DNA of 64,000 nt from CALDTK01 sp041744755 (GTDB lineage: Bacteria > Bacteroidota > Bacteroidia > Chitinophagales > Saprospiraceae). Made by a program: the position numbers and the translations under genes. The notes beneath the pieces were generated by a model. The model worked only from the letters and a program-made list of their open reading frames with translations, was not told the origin of the DNA and ran no database searches. The stretch covers positions 8,702 to 72,701 of the forward strand of contig JBGTKC010000133.1 in assembly GCA_041744755.1 (NCBI GenBank), in the 5' to 3' direction. Of the stretch, positions 57,722 through 64,000 are shown piece by piece (the stretch's first letter is position 1; each line of letters begins with the position of its first letter).

Positions 57722-58342
57722 ATGGTGTACAATAGTCCTCCGTGGTTGCGCCTTGCGGTACTCGCGAGCTTCATCGCGAGCGGCGCGTCGGCTGGTTTGG
57801 CGCAAGCCGCCAGAGCCACTGGGAGCGAGCCGGCTGAGACGGCGGCTAGCGCAGCGCCCGCGACCGCCGAGGAGCTCGCCGACGACGCCCGCAAAGCCTA
57901 CGCAAAACGTCTCACGCAGGAGAAGATCGACGGTCACTACATCCCCTCCGACGTACTGGACGCCCTGCGAGAGCTCGATAAGATCACGAGTACCACGAGT
58001 CAAACCTCCTACGCCTCGCGGCCGGAGGACTTCGTCGTAAAGAAACTCTACTTCAGCTTCGGGCGCTGGATGGGTGTGAACTGGGGCCTGTACGACGGAT
58101 CGCGGCTCTCGGCCCACTTGCGAGATTTGGGTGTGGACCAGCCCGATGGTCAGATTGAGTTGCTGATGCGGATGTACCACCGCCACCTAACGGGTAAGGA
58201 CCTCGACGTCAAGGAGTTGGCGATGGCGTATAAGGAAAAAAGGGCCCTCGAAGACACCGATCGCATGCGTCGCGCCACGGTGATCGACAGCTTTACGCGC
58301 AGCGAGCCCAAGCCCGCCGCCGGCAACCGCCCCCGCGGGTAA
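57722..58342 (+). CDS. DUF6794-like exported protein
   Basis: A 206-aa protein with a signal peptide (LRLAVLASFIASGASAGLAQA) and a body resembling DUF6794: HYIPSDVLDALRELDKI, GRWMGVNWGLYDGSRLSAHLRDLG and MRMYHRHLTGKDLD. The function of the family is unknown. TACGTTTA at 57701-57708, 13 nt before the ATG, is a possible -7 box. A mini-hairpin repeat lies at the signal-peptide cleavage region (GLAQAA). Confidence 0.75.
   Translation: MVYNSPPWLRLAVLASFIASGASAGLAQAARATGSEPAETAASAAPATAEELADDARKAYAKRLTQEKIDGHYIPSDVLDALRELDKITSTTSQTSYASRPEDFVVKKLYFSFGRWMGVNWGLYDGSRLSAHLRDLGVDQPDGQIELLMRMYHRHLTGKDLDVKELAMAYKEKRALEDTDRMRRATVIDSFTRSEPKPAAGNRPRG
57794..57808 (+). repeat. Mini-hairpin repeat, GGC stem, GCAA loop, one mismatch
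   Basis: GGTTTGGCGCAAGCC: first T of the run is G. In the signal-peptide codons of the DUF6794 gene, reading GLAQAA. Confidence 0.6.
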
Positions 58343-58405
58343 GCCGTTGGGACACGTACCTTGCCGCCCCTTCGGAAGCCACGTGAGGCCGAAAGTCTAC
58401 CCCCT

Positions 58406-61063
58406 ATGCCCAAAAACCTACTCATCGTAGAGTCGCCCGCCAAGGCGAGCACGATTCAAAAATACTTAGGCCCAGATTTTATCGTCAAATCGAGTCGCGG
58501 GCACATCCGCGACCTGCCCAAGCAAGAGGACGCGATCGACGTAGCGAATGGCTTCCTCGCCAAATACGAAGTCAGCCCCGACTCCAAGCGTACCGTCACC
58601 GAGCTCAAGGACGCGATGAAGCGCTCGGACGAGGTCTGGCTCGCGACCGACGAGGATCGCGAAGGGGAGGCCATCAGTTGGCACCTGTGTAAGGTGTTGG
58701 GGCTCGACCCCCTGATCACGAAGCGTATCGTGTTCAGGGAGATCACCAAGACCGCCATCCAGAAGGCGGTCACGATGCCACGGACCGTGGACCTCGACCT
58801 GGTCAACGCCCAGCAGGCCCGACGTATCCTCGACCGCCTCGTGGGTTACGACCTGTCGGGTGTCCTCTGGAAGAAAGTAAAGGGCGGCCTCAGCGCCGGC
58901 CGCGTCCAGTCGGTGGCCGTCAAGCTCGTCGCCGAACGCGAGCGCCTGATTCGTGAATTCGAATCCTCACCCTACTTCCGCCTTTACGCCGACTTGAACA
59001 TGGCGACCGAGAGCGGGGGGCAGGCTGTGATGCGGGCGAGCCGTAAGGATAACCTCGCGACCGAGGGCGAGTCGCGCACATTCCTCGGGGAGTGCCGCGG
59101 GGCCATCTACAAGATCGCTGATATCGCCAAACGCCCGGGCAAGAAGACCCCCGCCGCGCCATTTACGACCTCGACCCTACAGCAGGAGGCCAGCCGCAAG
59201 CTCGGCATGACGCCGAACCGCACGATGTCGGCGGCGCAGCGCCTCTACGAGGCTGGCCACATCACTTATATGAGGACGGATTCCGTGAACCTCTCCGGTG
59301 ATGCCCTCGGGGCGGCCGCCGCCCAGATCAACCGCGCCTACGGCAAAAACTACCACCACCAGCGCACGTACAAAACCAACAGCAAAGAAGCCCAGGAGGC
59401 CCACGAGGCCATTCGCCCGACGGAATTCGCGGTATCGAGCGTCGGCGGGGAGCGGGACCAGGTCCGGCTCTACGAACTCATCTGGAAGCGGGCCATCGCC
59501 AGCCAGATGGCCGATGCCCAGACCGAAAAGACCACCGCGACGGTATCAATCTCGACGAAACCCGCCGAGCTCCTGACCGCTACCGGGGAGGTGATCGTCT
59601 TCGATGGCTTCCTCCGCGTGTACCAGGAGAGCCACGACGACGACGACGAGCAGGACGAGGATACCAAAGGACTGCTGCCGCCGATGAGGGTCGGGCAGGT
59701 CTTGAAGCTCGGGGAACTCGTCGCCGAGGAAAATCTCACGCGTCCCTCGAAGGGCCGATTCTCCGAGGCTTCCCTAGTGAAGGAGTTAGAGAGCCGCGGC
59801 ATCGGTCGACCGTCGACTTACGCCCCTACCATCTCCCGGATCATGGACCCGGCCCGCGGCTACGTCATCAAGGAGAAGACCGAGGGTACGGAGCGGAGGT
59901 TCTCGAAGCTGGCCCTGCAGCCGAGCGGCGATATCGTCGACAAGGCCTACACGAAAAACGTGGGCGCGATCAGTAATCAATTGGTCCCGACGGACCTCGG
60001 CCTACTGGTCGTCGACTTCCTCGACGAGCACTTCGACCAGATCATGAATTATGGCTTCACCGCCGATATCGAAACCCAGTTCGACGACATCGCCAACGGC
60101 AAGGTCTCGCTCGAGGAGGTCCTTAAGGATTTCTACGATCCTTTCAAATCCCGGGTCATCGACACCATCGAAACCGCCGAGCGGGCCAGTGGCGAGCGGG
60201 CGCTCGGCACGGACCCGGCCAGCGGTCGGACGCTCATCGTACGCATGGGCCGCTACGGCCCAGTGGCGCAGATCGGGAAGCCCGACGAGCTAGAAGCTGG
60301 GGAGAAACCGAAGTACGGCAACCTCCGCAGCGGTCAGTCCATGGAGGACATCACCCTCGAGGAGGCGCTGGAGCTATTCAAGCTCCCTCTAGACCTCGGC
60401 GAATACGAAGGCGAAACCATGGTCGCCAACATCGGTCGCTTTGGTCCTTACATTAAGTGGGGTGAGACCTATGTCAATCTGGCTAAGTCCGAGGACCCCC
60501 TTGAGTTGACCCCGCAGCGGGCCCAGGAGCTCATCGAGGAAAAGGTGAAGGCCGATGCGCCCGTGGCGACTTACAAGGGCCACGGGATTACCAAAGGCAA
60601 AGGCCGCTTCGGACCCTTCGTGAAGTGGAACGGCATCTTCGTCAACGTCCCGGCGCGCTACAACGTCGACACCATCAAGGATGACGAGATGTTCGAGATC
60701 ATCGAGACCAAGGTCCAGAAAGAGGCCAATCGCTACATCCACAACTGGATTGAGTCGGACGGGATATCGGTCGAGAACGGTCGCTGGGGTCCGACAATCA
60801 AGTTCAAGAAAAAATTCATCAAATTGAGCCCCCGCGAGGACGGCGAGAAGTGGACCACCGAGCAGGCCCTAGCCCTCTCCGTCGAGCAGGTCAAGGCCAT
60901 GATCGAGGAAGTGATACCGGGGGCTTTCACCAAAAAGGCTTCCGCCAAAACCAAGCCTGCCGCCAAGGCAAAGGCTGGGGAGAAATCCAAGCCCGCCGCA
61001 AAGCCCACGGCACGAAAGCCCGCAGCCAAGAAACCTGCCGTCAAGAAATCCGCCACCAAGTAG
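58406..61063 (+). CDS. topA: DNA topoisomerase I
   Basis: Type IA topoisomerase that relaxes negative supercoils, 885 aa. The Toprim domain starts at LLIVESPAKASTIQKYLG and holds ATDEDREGEAISW; the active-site Tyr is in HITYMRTDSVNLS (near 295). There are no zinc fingers; three C-terminal repeat domains of the non-zinc type are visible (IGRFGPYIKWGETYVNL, KGRFGPFVKWNGIFVNV, NGRWGPTIKFKKKFIKL), followed by a Lys/Ala/Pro tail of about 45 residues. The ATG at 58406 is the family start. A mini-hairpin repeat and a degenerate neighbour encode AFTKKASAKT at the start of the tail. Confidence 0.96.
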   Translation: MPKNLLIVESPAKASTIQKYLGPDFIVKSSRGHIRDLPKQEDAIDVANGFLAKYEVSPDSKRTVTELKDAMKRSDEVWLATDEDREGEAISWHLCKVLGLDPLITKRIVFREITKTAIQKAVTMPRTVDLDLVNAQQARRILDRLVGYDLSGVLWKKVKGGLSAGRVQSVAVKLVAERERLIREFESSPYFRLYADLNMATESGGQAVMRASRKDNLATEGESRTFLGECRGAIYKIADIAKRPGKKTPAAPFTTSTLQQEASRKLGMTPNRTMSAAQRLYEAGHITYMRTDSVNLSGDALGAAAAQINRAYGKNYHHQRTYKTNSKEAQEAHEAIRPTEFAVSSVGGERDQVRLYELIWKRAIASQMADAQTEKTTATVSISTKPAELLTATGEVIVFDGFLRVYQESHDDDDEQDEDTKGLLPPMRVGQVLKLGELVAEENLTRPSKGRFSEASLVKELESRGIGRPSTYAPTISRIMDPARGYVIKEKTEGTERRFSKLALQPSGDIVDKAYTKNVGAISNQLVPTDLGLLVVDFLDEHFDQIMNYGFTADIETQFDDIANGKVSLEEVLKDFYDPFKSRVIDTIETAERASGERALGTDPASGRTLIVRMGRYGPVAQIGKPDELEAGEKPKYGNLRSGQSMEDITLEEALELFKLPLDLGEYEGETMVANIGRFGPYIKWGETYVNLAKSEDPLELTPQRAQELIEEKVKADAPVATYKGHGITKGKGRFGPFVKWNGIFVNVPARYNVDTIKDDEMFEIIETKVQKEANRYIHNWIESDGISVENGRWGPTIKFKKKFIKLSPREDGEKWTTEQALALSVEQVKAMIEEVIPGAFTKKASAKTKPAAKAKAGEKSKPAAKPTARKPAAKKPAVKKSATK
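60937..60951 (-). repeat. Mini-hairpin repeat, GGC stem, GGAA loop
   Basis: GTTTTGGCGGAAGCC on the minus strand, in the topA tail, reading KASAKT. A degenerate copy (TTTTTGGTGAAAGCC) directly abuts it at 60922-60936. Confidence 0.65.
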
Positions 61064-61110
61064 ATCGACACCGAACTGTTCTTTCTTATTCCACCATCAA
61101 GAAACTTACC

Positions 61111-61443
61111 ATGGCCGACGATATCGAACAACCGGAAGACGGCACACACCTCAATATCGAGCTCTCCGAAGCGATGGCCGAGGGCACGTACAGCAACCTG
61201 GCCGTGATCACGCACAATCCCACGGAGTTCGTCGTGGACTTTATACAGGTCGTGCCCAACATGCCGAAGGCGCGGGTGAAGAGCAGGATCATCCTGAGCC
61301 CGCAACACGCCAAGCGGCTTCAGCGCGCACTCACCGAAAACGTCGGCAAGTACGAGCAGCAGTTCGGTTCGATCCGGGAGCCGGATCAGCAACGCGTCGG
61401 GTTTCCGGCAATGAGCTTCAACGTGCCTACCGGCGAGGCTTGA
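61111..61443 (+). CDS. DUF3467 family protein
   Basis: A 110-aa protein beginning MADDIEQPEDGTHLNIELSEAMAEGTYSNLAVITHNPTEFVVDF, with PKARVKSRIILSPQHAKRL: the DUF3467 signature. The family is small, widespread in Bacteroidota and of unknown function. The ATG at 61111 matches the family start although the frame is open far upstream through topA. It follows topA by 47 bp and may be cotranscribed. It faces ruvB. Confidence 0.85.
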   Translation: MADDIEQPEDGTHLNIELSEAMAEGTYSNLAVITHNPTEFVVDFIQVVPNMPKARVKSRIILSPQHAKRLQRALTENVGKYEQQFGSIREPDQQRVGFPAMSFNVPTGEA

Positions 61444-61482
61444 GTCGTTCGTTCAGCCTCCGACACAAAGCCAAAAGCATTT

Positions 61483-62508
61483 TTAGTCGAAAAGCTGTCC
61501 TAGTTCCGGTGCCCTGCTGGCGCCAATGTGTTGATAGGCTTTGTCGGTTGCTTCGCGACCCCTCGCCGTACGCTGGAGGTAGCCTTCCATAATGAGGAAG
61601 GGCTCGTGGACCTCTTCGATCGTGCCCGGTTCCTCCCCCACCGCAGTAGAGATAGTCGTCAGCCCGACGGGACCGCCTTTGAATTTGTGGATGACCGCGG
61701 ACAGGATCCGGTTGTCCATTTCGTCGAGGCCATTCTCGTCCACGTTTAGGGCCTTCAGGCCGTAGCGCGCGATCTCGCCGTCGATGGTTCCGTTGCCCTT
61801 GATTTGGGCGAAGTCCCGGATCCGCCTTAGCAAGGCGTTGGCGATCCGAGGTGTGCCGCGCGAGCGTCGCGAGATCTCCTGGGCGCCTTCCTGGTGGATC
61901 GGGACCTGTAAAATGTCAGCCGAGCGGACAATAATTTTCTCGAGAGTGGCCGCGTCGTAGTAGTCTAGCAGGCAAGTGATCCCGAAGCGCGCGCGCATCG
62001 GGGCGGTGAGCAGGCCCATGCGCGTAGTCGCCCCTACGAGGGTGAATGGATTAAGCTGTAGTTGTACGCTGCGCGCGTTCGGTCCGCTGTCGATCATGAT
62101 GTCGATACGGAAGTCCTCCATCGCGCTGTAGAGATATTCCTCGACGACGTTATTGAGCCGGTGGATCTCGTCGATGAAGAGCACGTCGCCGGGCTCGAGA
62201 TTGGTGAGAAGACCCGCCAGATCGCCCGCCTTCTCCAACACCGGCCCGGAACTCATCTTCAGGCCAGCTCCGAGTTCGTGACTGATGATGTGCGAGAGGG
62301 TCGTCTTCCCGAGGCCCGGCGGGCCGTGAAGCAGGACGTGATCGAGCGCCTCACCGCGCTGTTTGGCGGCGGCAATGAAGATTTGGAGGTTCTCGACGAG
62401 CTTGGGCTGTCCGCTAAAGTCATCGAGGAGTTGCGGGCGGAGCGCCTTCTCGACGGTCTGGTCCTCGGGGGCGAGTTCTGTATTAGTGCCGGTGAGTAGT
62501 GGGTTCAT
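61483..62508 (-). CDS. ruvB: Holliday junction branch-migration helicase RuvB
   Basis: AAA+ motor that drives branch migration with RuvA, 341 aa. Walker A GPPGLGKT at 62-69, Walker B LFIDEIHRL, sensor I GATTRMG and arginine-finger/winged-helix C-terminal blocks (RSRGTPRIANALLRRIRDFA; TISTAVGEEPGTIEEVHEPFL) are all intact. A -7 box TACCTTCG lies 19 nt before the ATG. It stands alone; ruvA and ruvC are not in the window. Confidence 0.97.
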   Translation of the reverse strand: MNPLLTGTNTELAPEDQTVEKALRPQLLDDFSGQPKLVENLQIFIAAAKQRGEALDHVLLHGPPGLGKTTLSHIISHELGAGLKMSSGPVLEKAGDLAGLLTNLEPGDVLFIDEIHRLNNVVEEYLYSAMEDFRIDIMIDSGPNARSVQLQLNPFTLVGATTRMGLLTAPMRARFGITCLLDYYDAATLEKIIVRSADILQVPIHQEGAQEISRRSRGTPRIANALLRRIRDFAQIKGNGTIDGEIARYGLKALNVDENGLDEMDNRILSAVIHKFKGGPVGLTTISTAVGEEPGTIEEVHEPFLIMEGYLQRTARGREATDKAYQHIGASRAPELGQLFD

Positions 62509-62527
62509 ACTTCGATTCGCTGAGGGA

Positions 62528-62535
62528 CGAAGGTA
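62528..62535 (-). promoter_or_regulatory. -7 box TACCTTCG of ruvB
   Basis: TACCTTCG on the minus strand, 19 nt before the ruvB ATG. Confidence 0.4.
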
Positions 62536-62564
62536 GTGAATTCAGGCAAGGATTGACACAATTT

Positions 62565-62579
62565 GTTTTGCCGAAAGGC
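62565..62579 (+). repeat. Mini-hairpin repeat, GCC stem
   Basis: GTTTTGCCGAAAGGC in the divergent ruvB-icd intergenic region. Confidence 0.85.
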
Positions 62580-62626
62580 GACGTAGACTACGTTTCCCAA
62601 ATCCCGCCATCCAACTTCCAAAAGCG

Positions 62627-62634
62627 TACTTTCG
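62627..62634 (+). promoter_or_regulatory. -7 box TACTTTCG of icd
   Basis: TACTTTCG, 19 nt before the icd ATG. Confidence 0.4.
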
Positions 62635-62653
62635 CACCCCAAATCGAATAAAA

Positions 62654-63883
62654 ATGAGTCAAGGCCAAAGCATTACCATTTCCGACGGCATCTTAAAAGT
62701 GCCCAGCCAACCGATCATCCCCTTTATCGAGGGCGACGGCATCGGTCCCGACATCTGGGCCGCCTCCGAGCGCGTGCTTGACGCTGCCGTGGAGAAAGCT
62801 TATGGCGGCGAGCGCAAGATCGAGTGGAAGGAAGTGCTCGCTGGCCAGAAGGCTTTCGACCAGACCGGCGAGTGGCTACCTCAGGCCACTCTCGATGCCA
62901 TCGAAGAGTACAAGGTTAGCATCAAGGGCCCTCTGACCACCCCGATCGGCGGCGGGATCCGGAGCTTGAATGTCGCCTTGCGGCAAAAACTCGACCTCTA
63001 CGCCTGTGTACGTCCCGTGCAGTACTTCGCTGGCGTCCCGAGTCCAGTTAAGCACCCGGAGCAAGTTAACATGATCATCTTCCGCGAGAACACGGAGGAC
63101 ATTTACGCCGGAATCGAATTTGCCGAGGGTTCGGAGGACATTGAGACGTTCAAGTCCATGTTCAAGGAGGCGTTCCCGGCTCGCTACGAGAAGATCCGTT
63201 TTCCGGATAGCACAGGTATCGGGATTAAGCCCGTATCGCGTGAAGGGACGGCCCGCCTCGTACGCGCGGCGATCGACTACGCCCTCGCTAACGGGAAGGA
63301 GTCGGTGACGCTGGTCCACAAGGGCAACATCATGAAATTCACCGAGGGCGCCTTTATGGACTGGGGATACCAGACCGCCGCCAAGGAGTACGGCGCGACG
63401 CCCCTCGACGGCGGACCGTGGCACGTGATCGAGCGCGACGGTAAGCGCGTCGTGATCAAGGACGTCATTGCCGACGCGATGCTCCAGCAGATTATCCTCC
63501 GCCCATCGGAGTACTCGGTGATCGCGACCCTCAACCTCAACGGTGACTACATTTCCGATGCGCTCGCCGCACAGGTCGGCGGCATCGGGATCGCTCCGGG
63601 GGCCAACATCAACTACGGCACCGGTGCCTCTATCTTCGAAGCGACCCACGGCACGGCGCCGAAGTACGCCGGCCAAGACAAGGTCAACCCGAGTTCGGTG
63701 ATCCTCTCCGGAGAAATGATGTTCCGGTACATGGGTTGGACTGAGGCCGCCGATCTGATCATTAAGGGTGTCGAAGGGGCGATCAGCTCTAAGCGCGTGA
63801 CGTACGACTTTGAGCGACTGATGGACGGAGCGACTTTGCTGAAGTGCTCCGAGTTCGGAGATGAGATAATTAAGCAGATGTGA
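62654..63883 (+). CDS. icd: NADP-type isocitrate dehydrogenase
   Basis: TCA-cycle enzyme producing 2-oxoglutarate, 409 aa, similar in length to the E. coli homodimeric enzyme (416). Signatures: IPFIEGDGIGPDIW, KGPLTTPIGGGIRSLNVALRQ (substrate Ser/Asn/Arg), MIIFRENTEDIYAGIEF, TLVHKGNIMKFTEGAF (catalytic Lys), NLNGDYISDALAAQVGGIGIAPGAN, and ATHGTAPKYAGQDKVNPSS. A mini-hairpin repeat reads ALRQKL inside the first substrate-binding block. A 14-bp tandem repeat begins 22 bp after the stop. Confidence 0.95.
   Translation: MSQGQSITISDGILKVPSQPIIPFIEGDGIGPDIWAASERVLDAAVEKAYGGERKIEWKEVLAGQKAFDQTGEWLPQATLDAIEEYKVSIKGPLTTPIGGGIRSLNVALRQKLDLYACVRPVQYFAGVPSPVKHPEQVNMIIFRENTEDIYAGIEFAEGSEDIETFKSMFKEAFPARYEKIRFPDSTGIGIKPVSREGTARLVRAAIDYALANGKESVTLVHKGNIMKFTEGAFMDWGYQTAAKEYGATPLDGGPWHVIERDGKRVVIKDVIADAMLQQIILRPSEYSVIATLNLNGDYISDALAAQVGGIGIAPGANINYGTGASIFEATHGTAPKYAGQDKVNPSSVILSGEMMFRYMGWTEAADLIIKGVEGAISSKRVTYDFERLMDGATLLKCSEFGDEIIKQM
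62975..62989 (-). repeat. Mini-hairpin repeat, GCC stem, GCAA loop
   Basis: TTTTTGCCGCAAGGC on the minus strand, in icd, reading ALRQKL next to the conserved substrate-binding Ser/Asn residues. Confidence 0.65.
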
Positions 63884-63904
63884 TGGGCAGGCGTGCAGTG
63901 CATT

Positions 63905-63960
63905 GCCTCCGGCGGTGAGCCTCCGGCGGAGAGCCTCCGGCGCGGGGCCTCCGGCGTTAG
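63905..63960 (+). repeat. 14-bp tandem repeat GCCTCCGGCG-NNNN, four units
   Basis: Four units of exactly 14 bp, each starting GCCTCCGGCG, with variable four-base ends GTGA, GAGA, CGGG and TTAG. Immediately downstream of icd. Confidence 0.9.
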
Positions 63961-63976
63961 CTCGTATGCCGGGCGG

Positions 63977-64000
63977 CGCCGCAGGCTCTCCGCCGCAGGC
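63977..64000 (-). repeat. Inverted copies of the 14-bp repeat
   Basis: Two units in the opposite orientation (reverse complement starts GCCTGCGGCGGAGA), each differing from the forward units by one base. They can pair with units 2-3 of the forward array as a 24-bp stem with two mismatches. The array runs off the window. Confidence 0.8.

Noticed and set aside
59336..59350. GTTTTTGCCGTAGGC in topA (minus strand) folds with a GTA loop
   Set aside because: The loop is three bases instead of four, and the peptide RAYGKNY looks like ordinary topA sequence; possible relative, not counted.
1812..62989. Interpretation of the dispersed repeat as a CRISPR array or transposon ends
   Set aside because: Spacing is irregular and kilobase-scale, there are no spacers, no target-site duplications and no transposase gene in the window.

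Overview
The window is a continuous piece of chromosome from a high-GC member of the Bacteroidota. The evidence is the rpmB-rpmG-DUF4295-ftsY gene order, -7 boxes of the type TAnnTTTG instead of a sigma70 -10 box, two proteins with type IX secretion (Por/T9SS) C-terminal sorting domains, several TonB-linked outer-membrane barrels with carboxypeptidase-regulatory N-domains, LytS/LytTR signalling, and Bacteroidota-typical DUF2452, DUF3467 and DUF1684 proteins. A Saprospiria/Lewinella-like or Rhodothermia-like source is my inference; no rRNA is present to settle it. I see no prophage, complete insertion sequence, CRISPR array or plasmid function.

Layout. 0.1-5.4 kb: lipid acyltransferase, rmuC and the feoAB ferrous-iron transporter behind a palindromic operator candidate. 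5.5-7.3 kb: etfBA behind a well-formed promoter. 7.3-9.2 kb: two small membrane/YkvA proteins and a frameshifted gene of unknown function. 9.2-11.2 kb: tRNA-Arg, rpmB, rpmG, DUF4295, terminator, ftsY. 11.3-20.7 kb: a long minus-strand run containing a secreted subtilase-like protein, methyltransferase, DUF1684 lipoprotein-like protein, NYN nuclease with a cold-shock domain, lepB, DUF1573, DUF2452 and a coiled-coil membrane protein. 20.9-30.6 kb: PolB-like exonuclease, rpe, a TonB receptor, rpsP with an unusually long tail, trehalose synthesis (otsAB fusion) and an EI24 membrane protein. 30.7-46.5 kb: acyl-CoA carboxylase beta subunit, HtrA protease, dapF, MscS channel, LptF/G permease, rocD, a hybrid histidine kinase, a secreted vanadium haloperoxidase-like protein and an orphan VWA protein. 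47.2-56.4 kb: two paralogous outer-membrane barrel proteins, a LytS/LytTR two-component pair and a small predicted exported protein; one barrel gene and the small gene share an operator. 56.6-64 kb: fabH, DUF6794, topA, DUF3467, ruvB, icd, then a 14-bp tandem repeat running off the end.

The most unusual content is not a gene. A 15-bp sequence, consensus GTTTT-NNC-GNAA-GNN, occurs about 39 times (16 times exactly as GTTTTGGCGAAAGCC), roughly once per 1.6 kb, on both strands, inside and between genes and in several reading frames. The part after the T-run always folds as a 3-bp hairpin closed by C-G over a GNAA loop, and different copies keep the pairing with different bases (GGC/GCC, GCC/GGC, CGC/GCG, CCC/GGG, GAC/GTC). 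Copies lying within 250 bp of each other are nearly always inverted. This looks like selection on DNA, probably single-stranded DNA, for example an uptake or recombination signal. I know of no description of it.

A second, rarer palindrome (GCGAAAATTCGC) lies just upstream of the promoters of etfBA and fabH, two genes of fatty-acid metabolism. Several genes have a -7 box only 4-5 nt before the start codon, suggesting leaderless transcripts.
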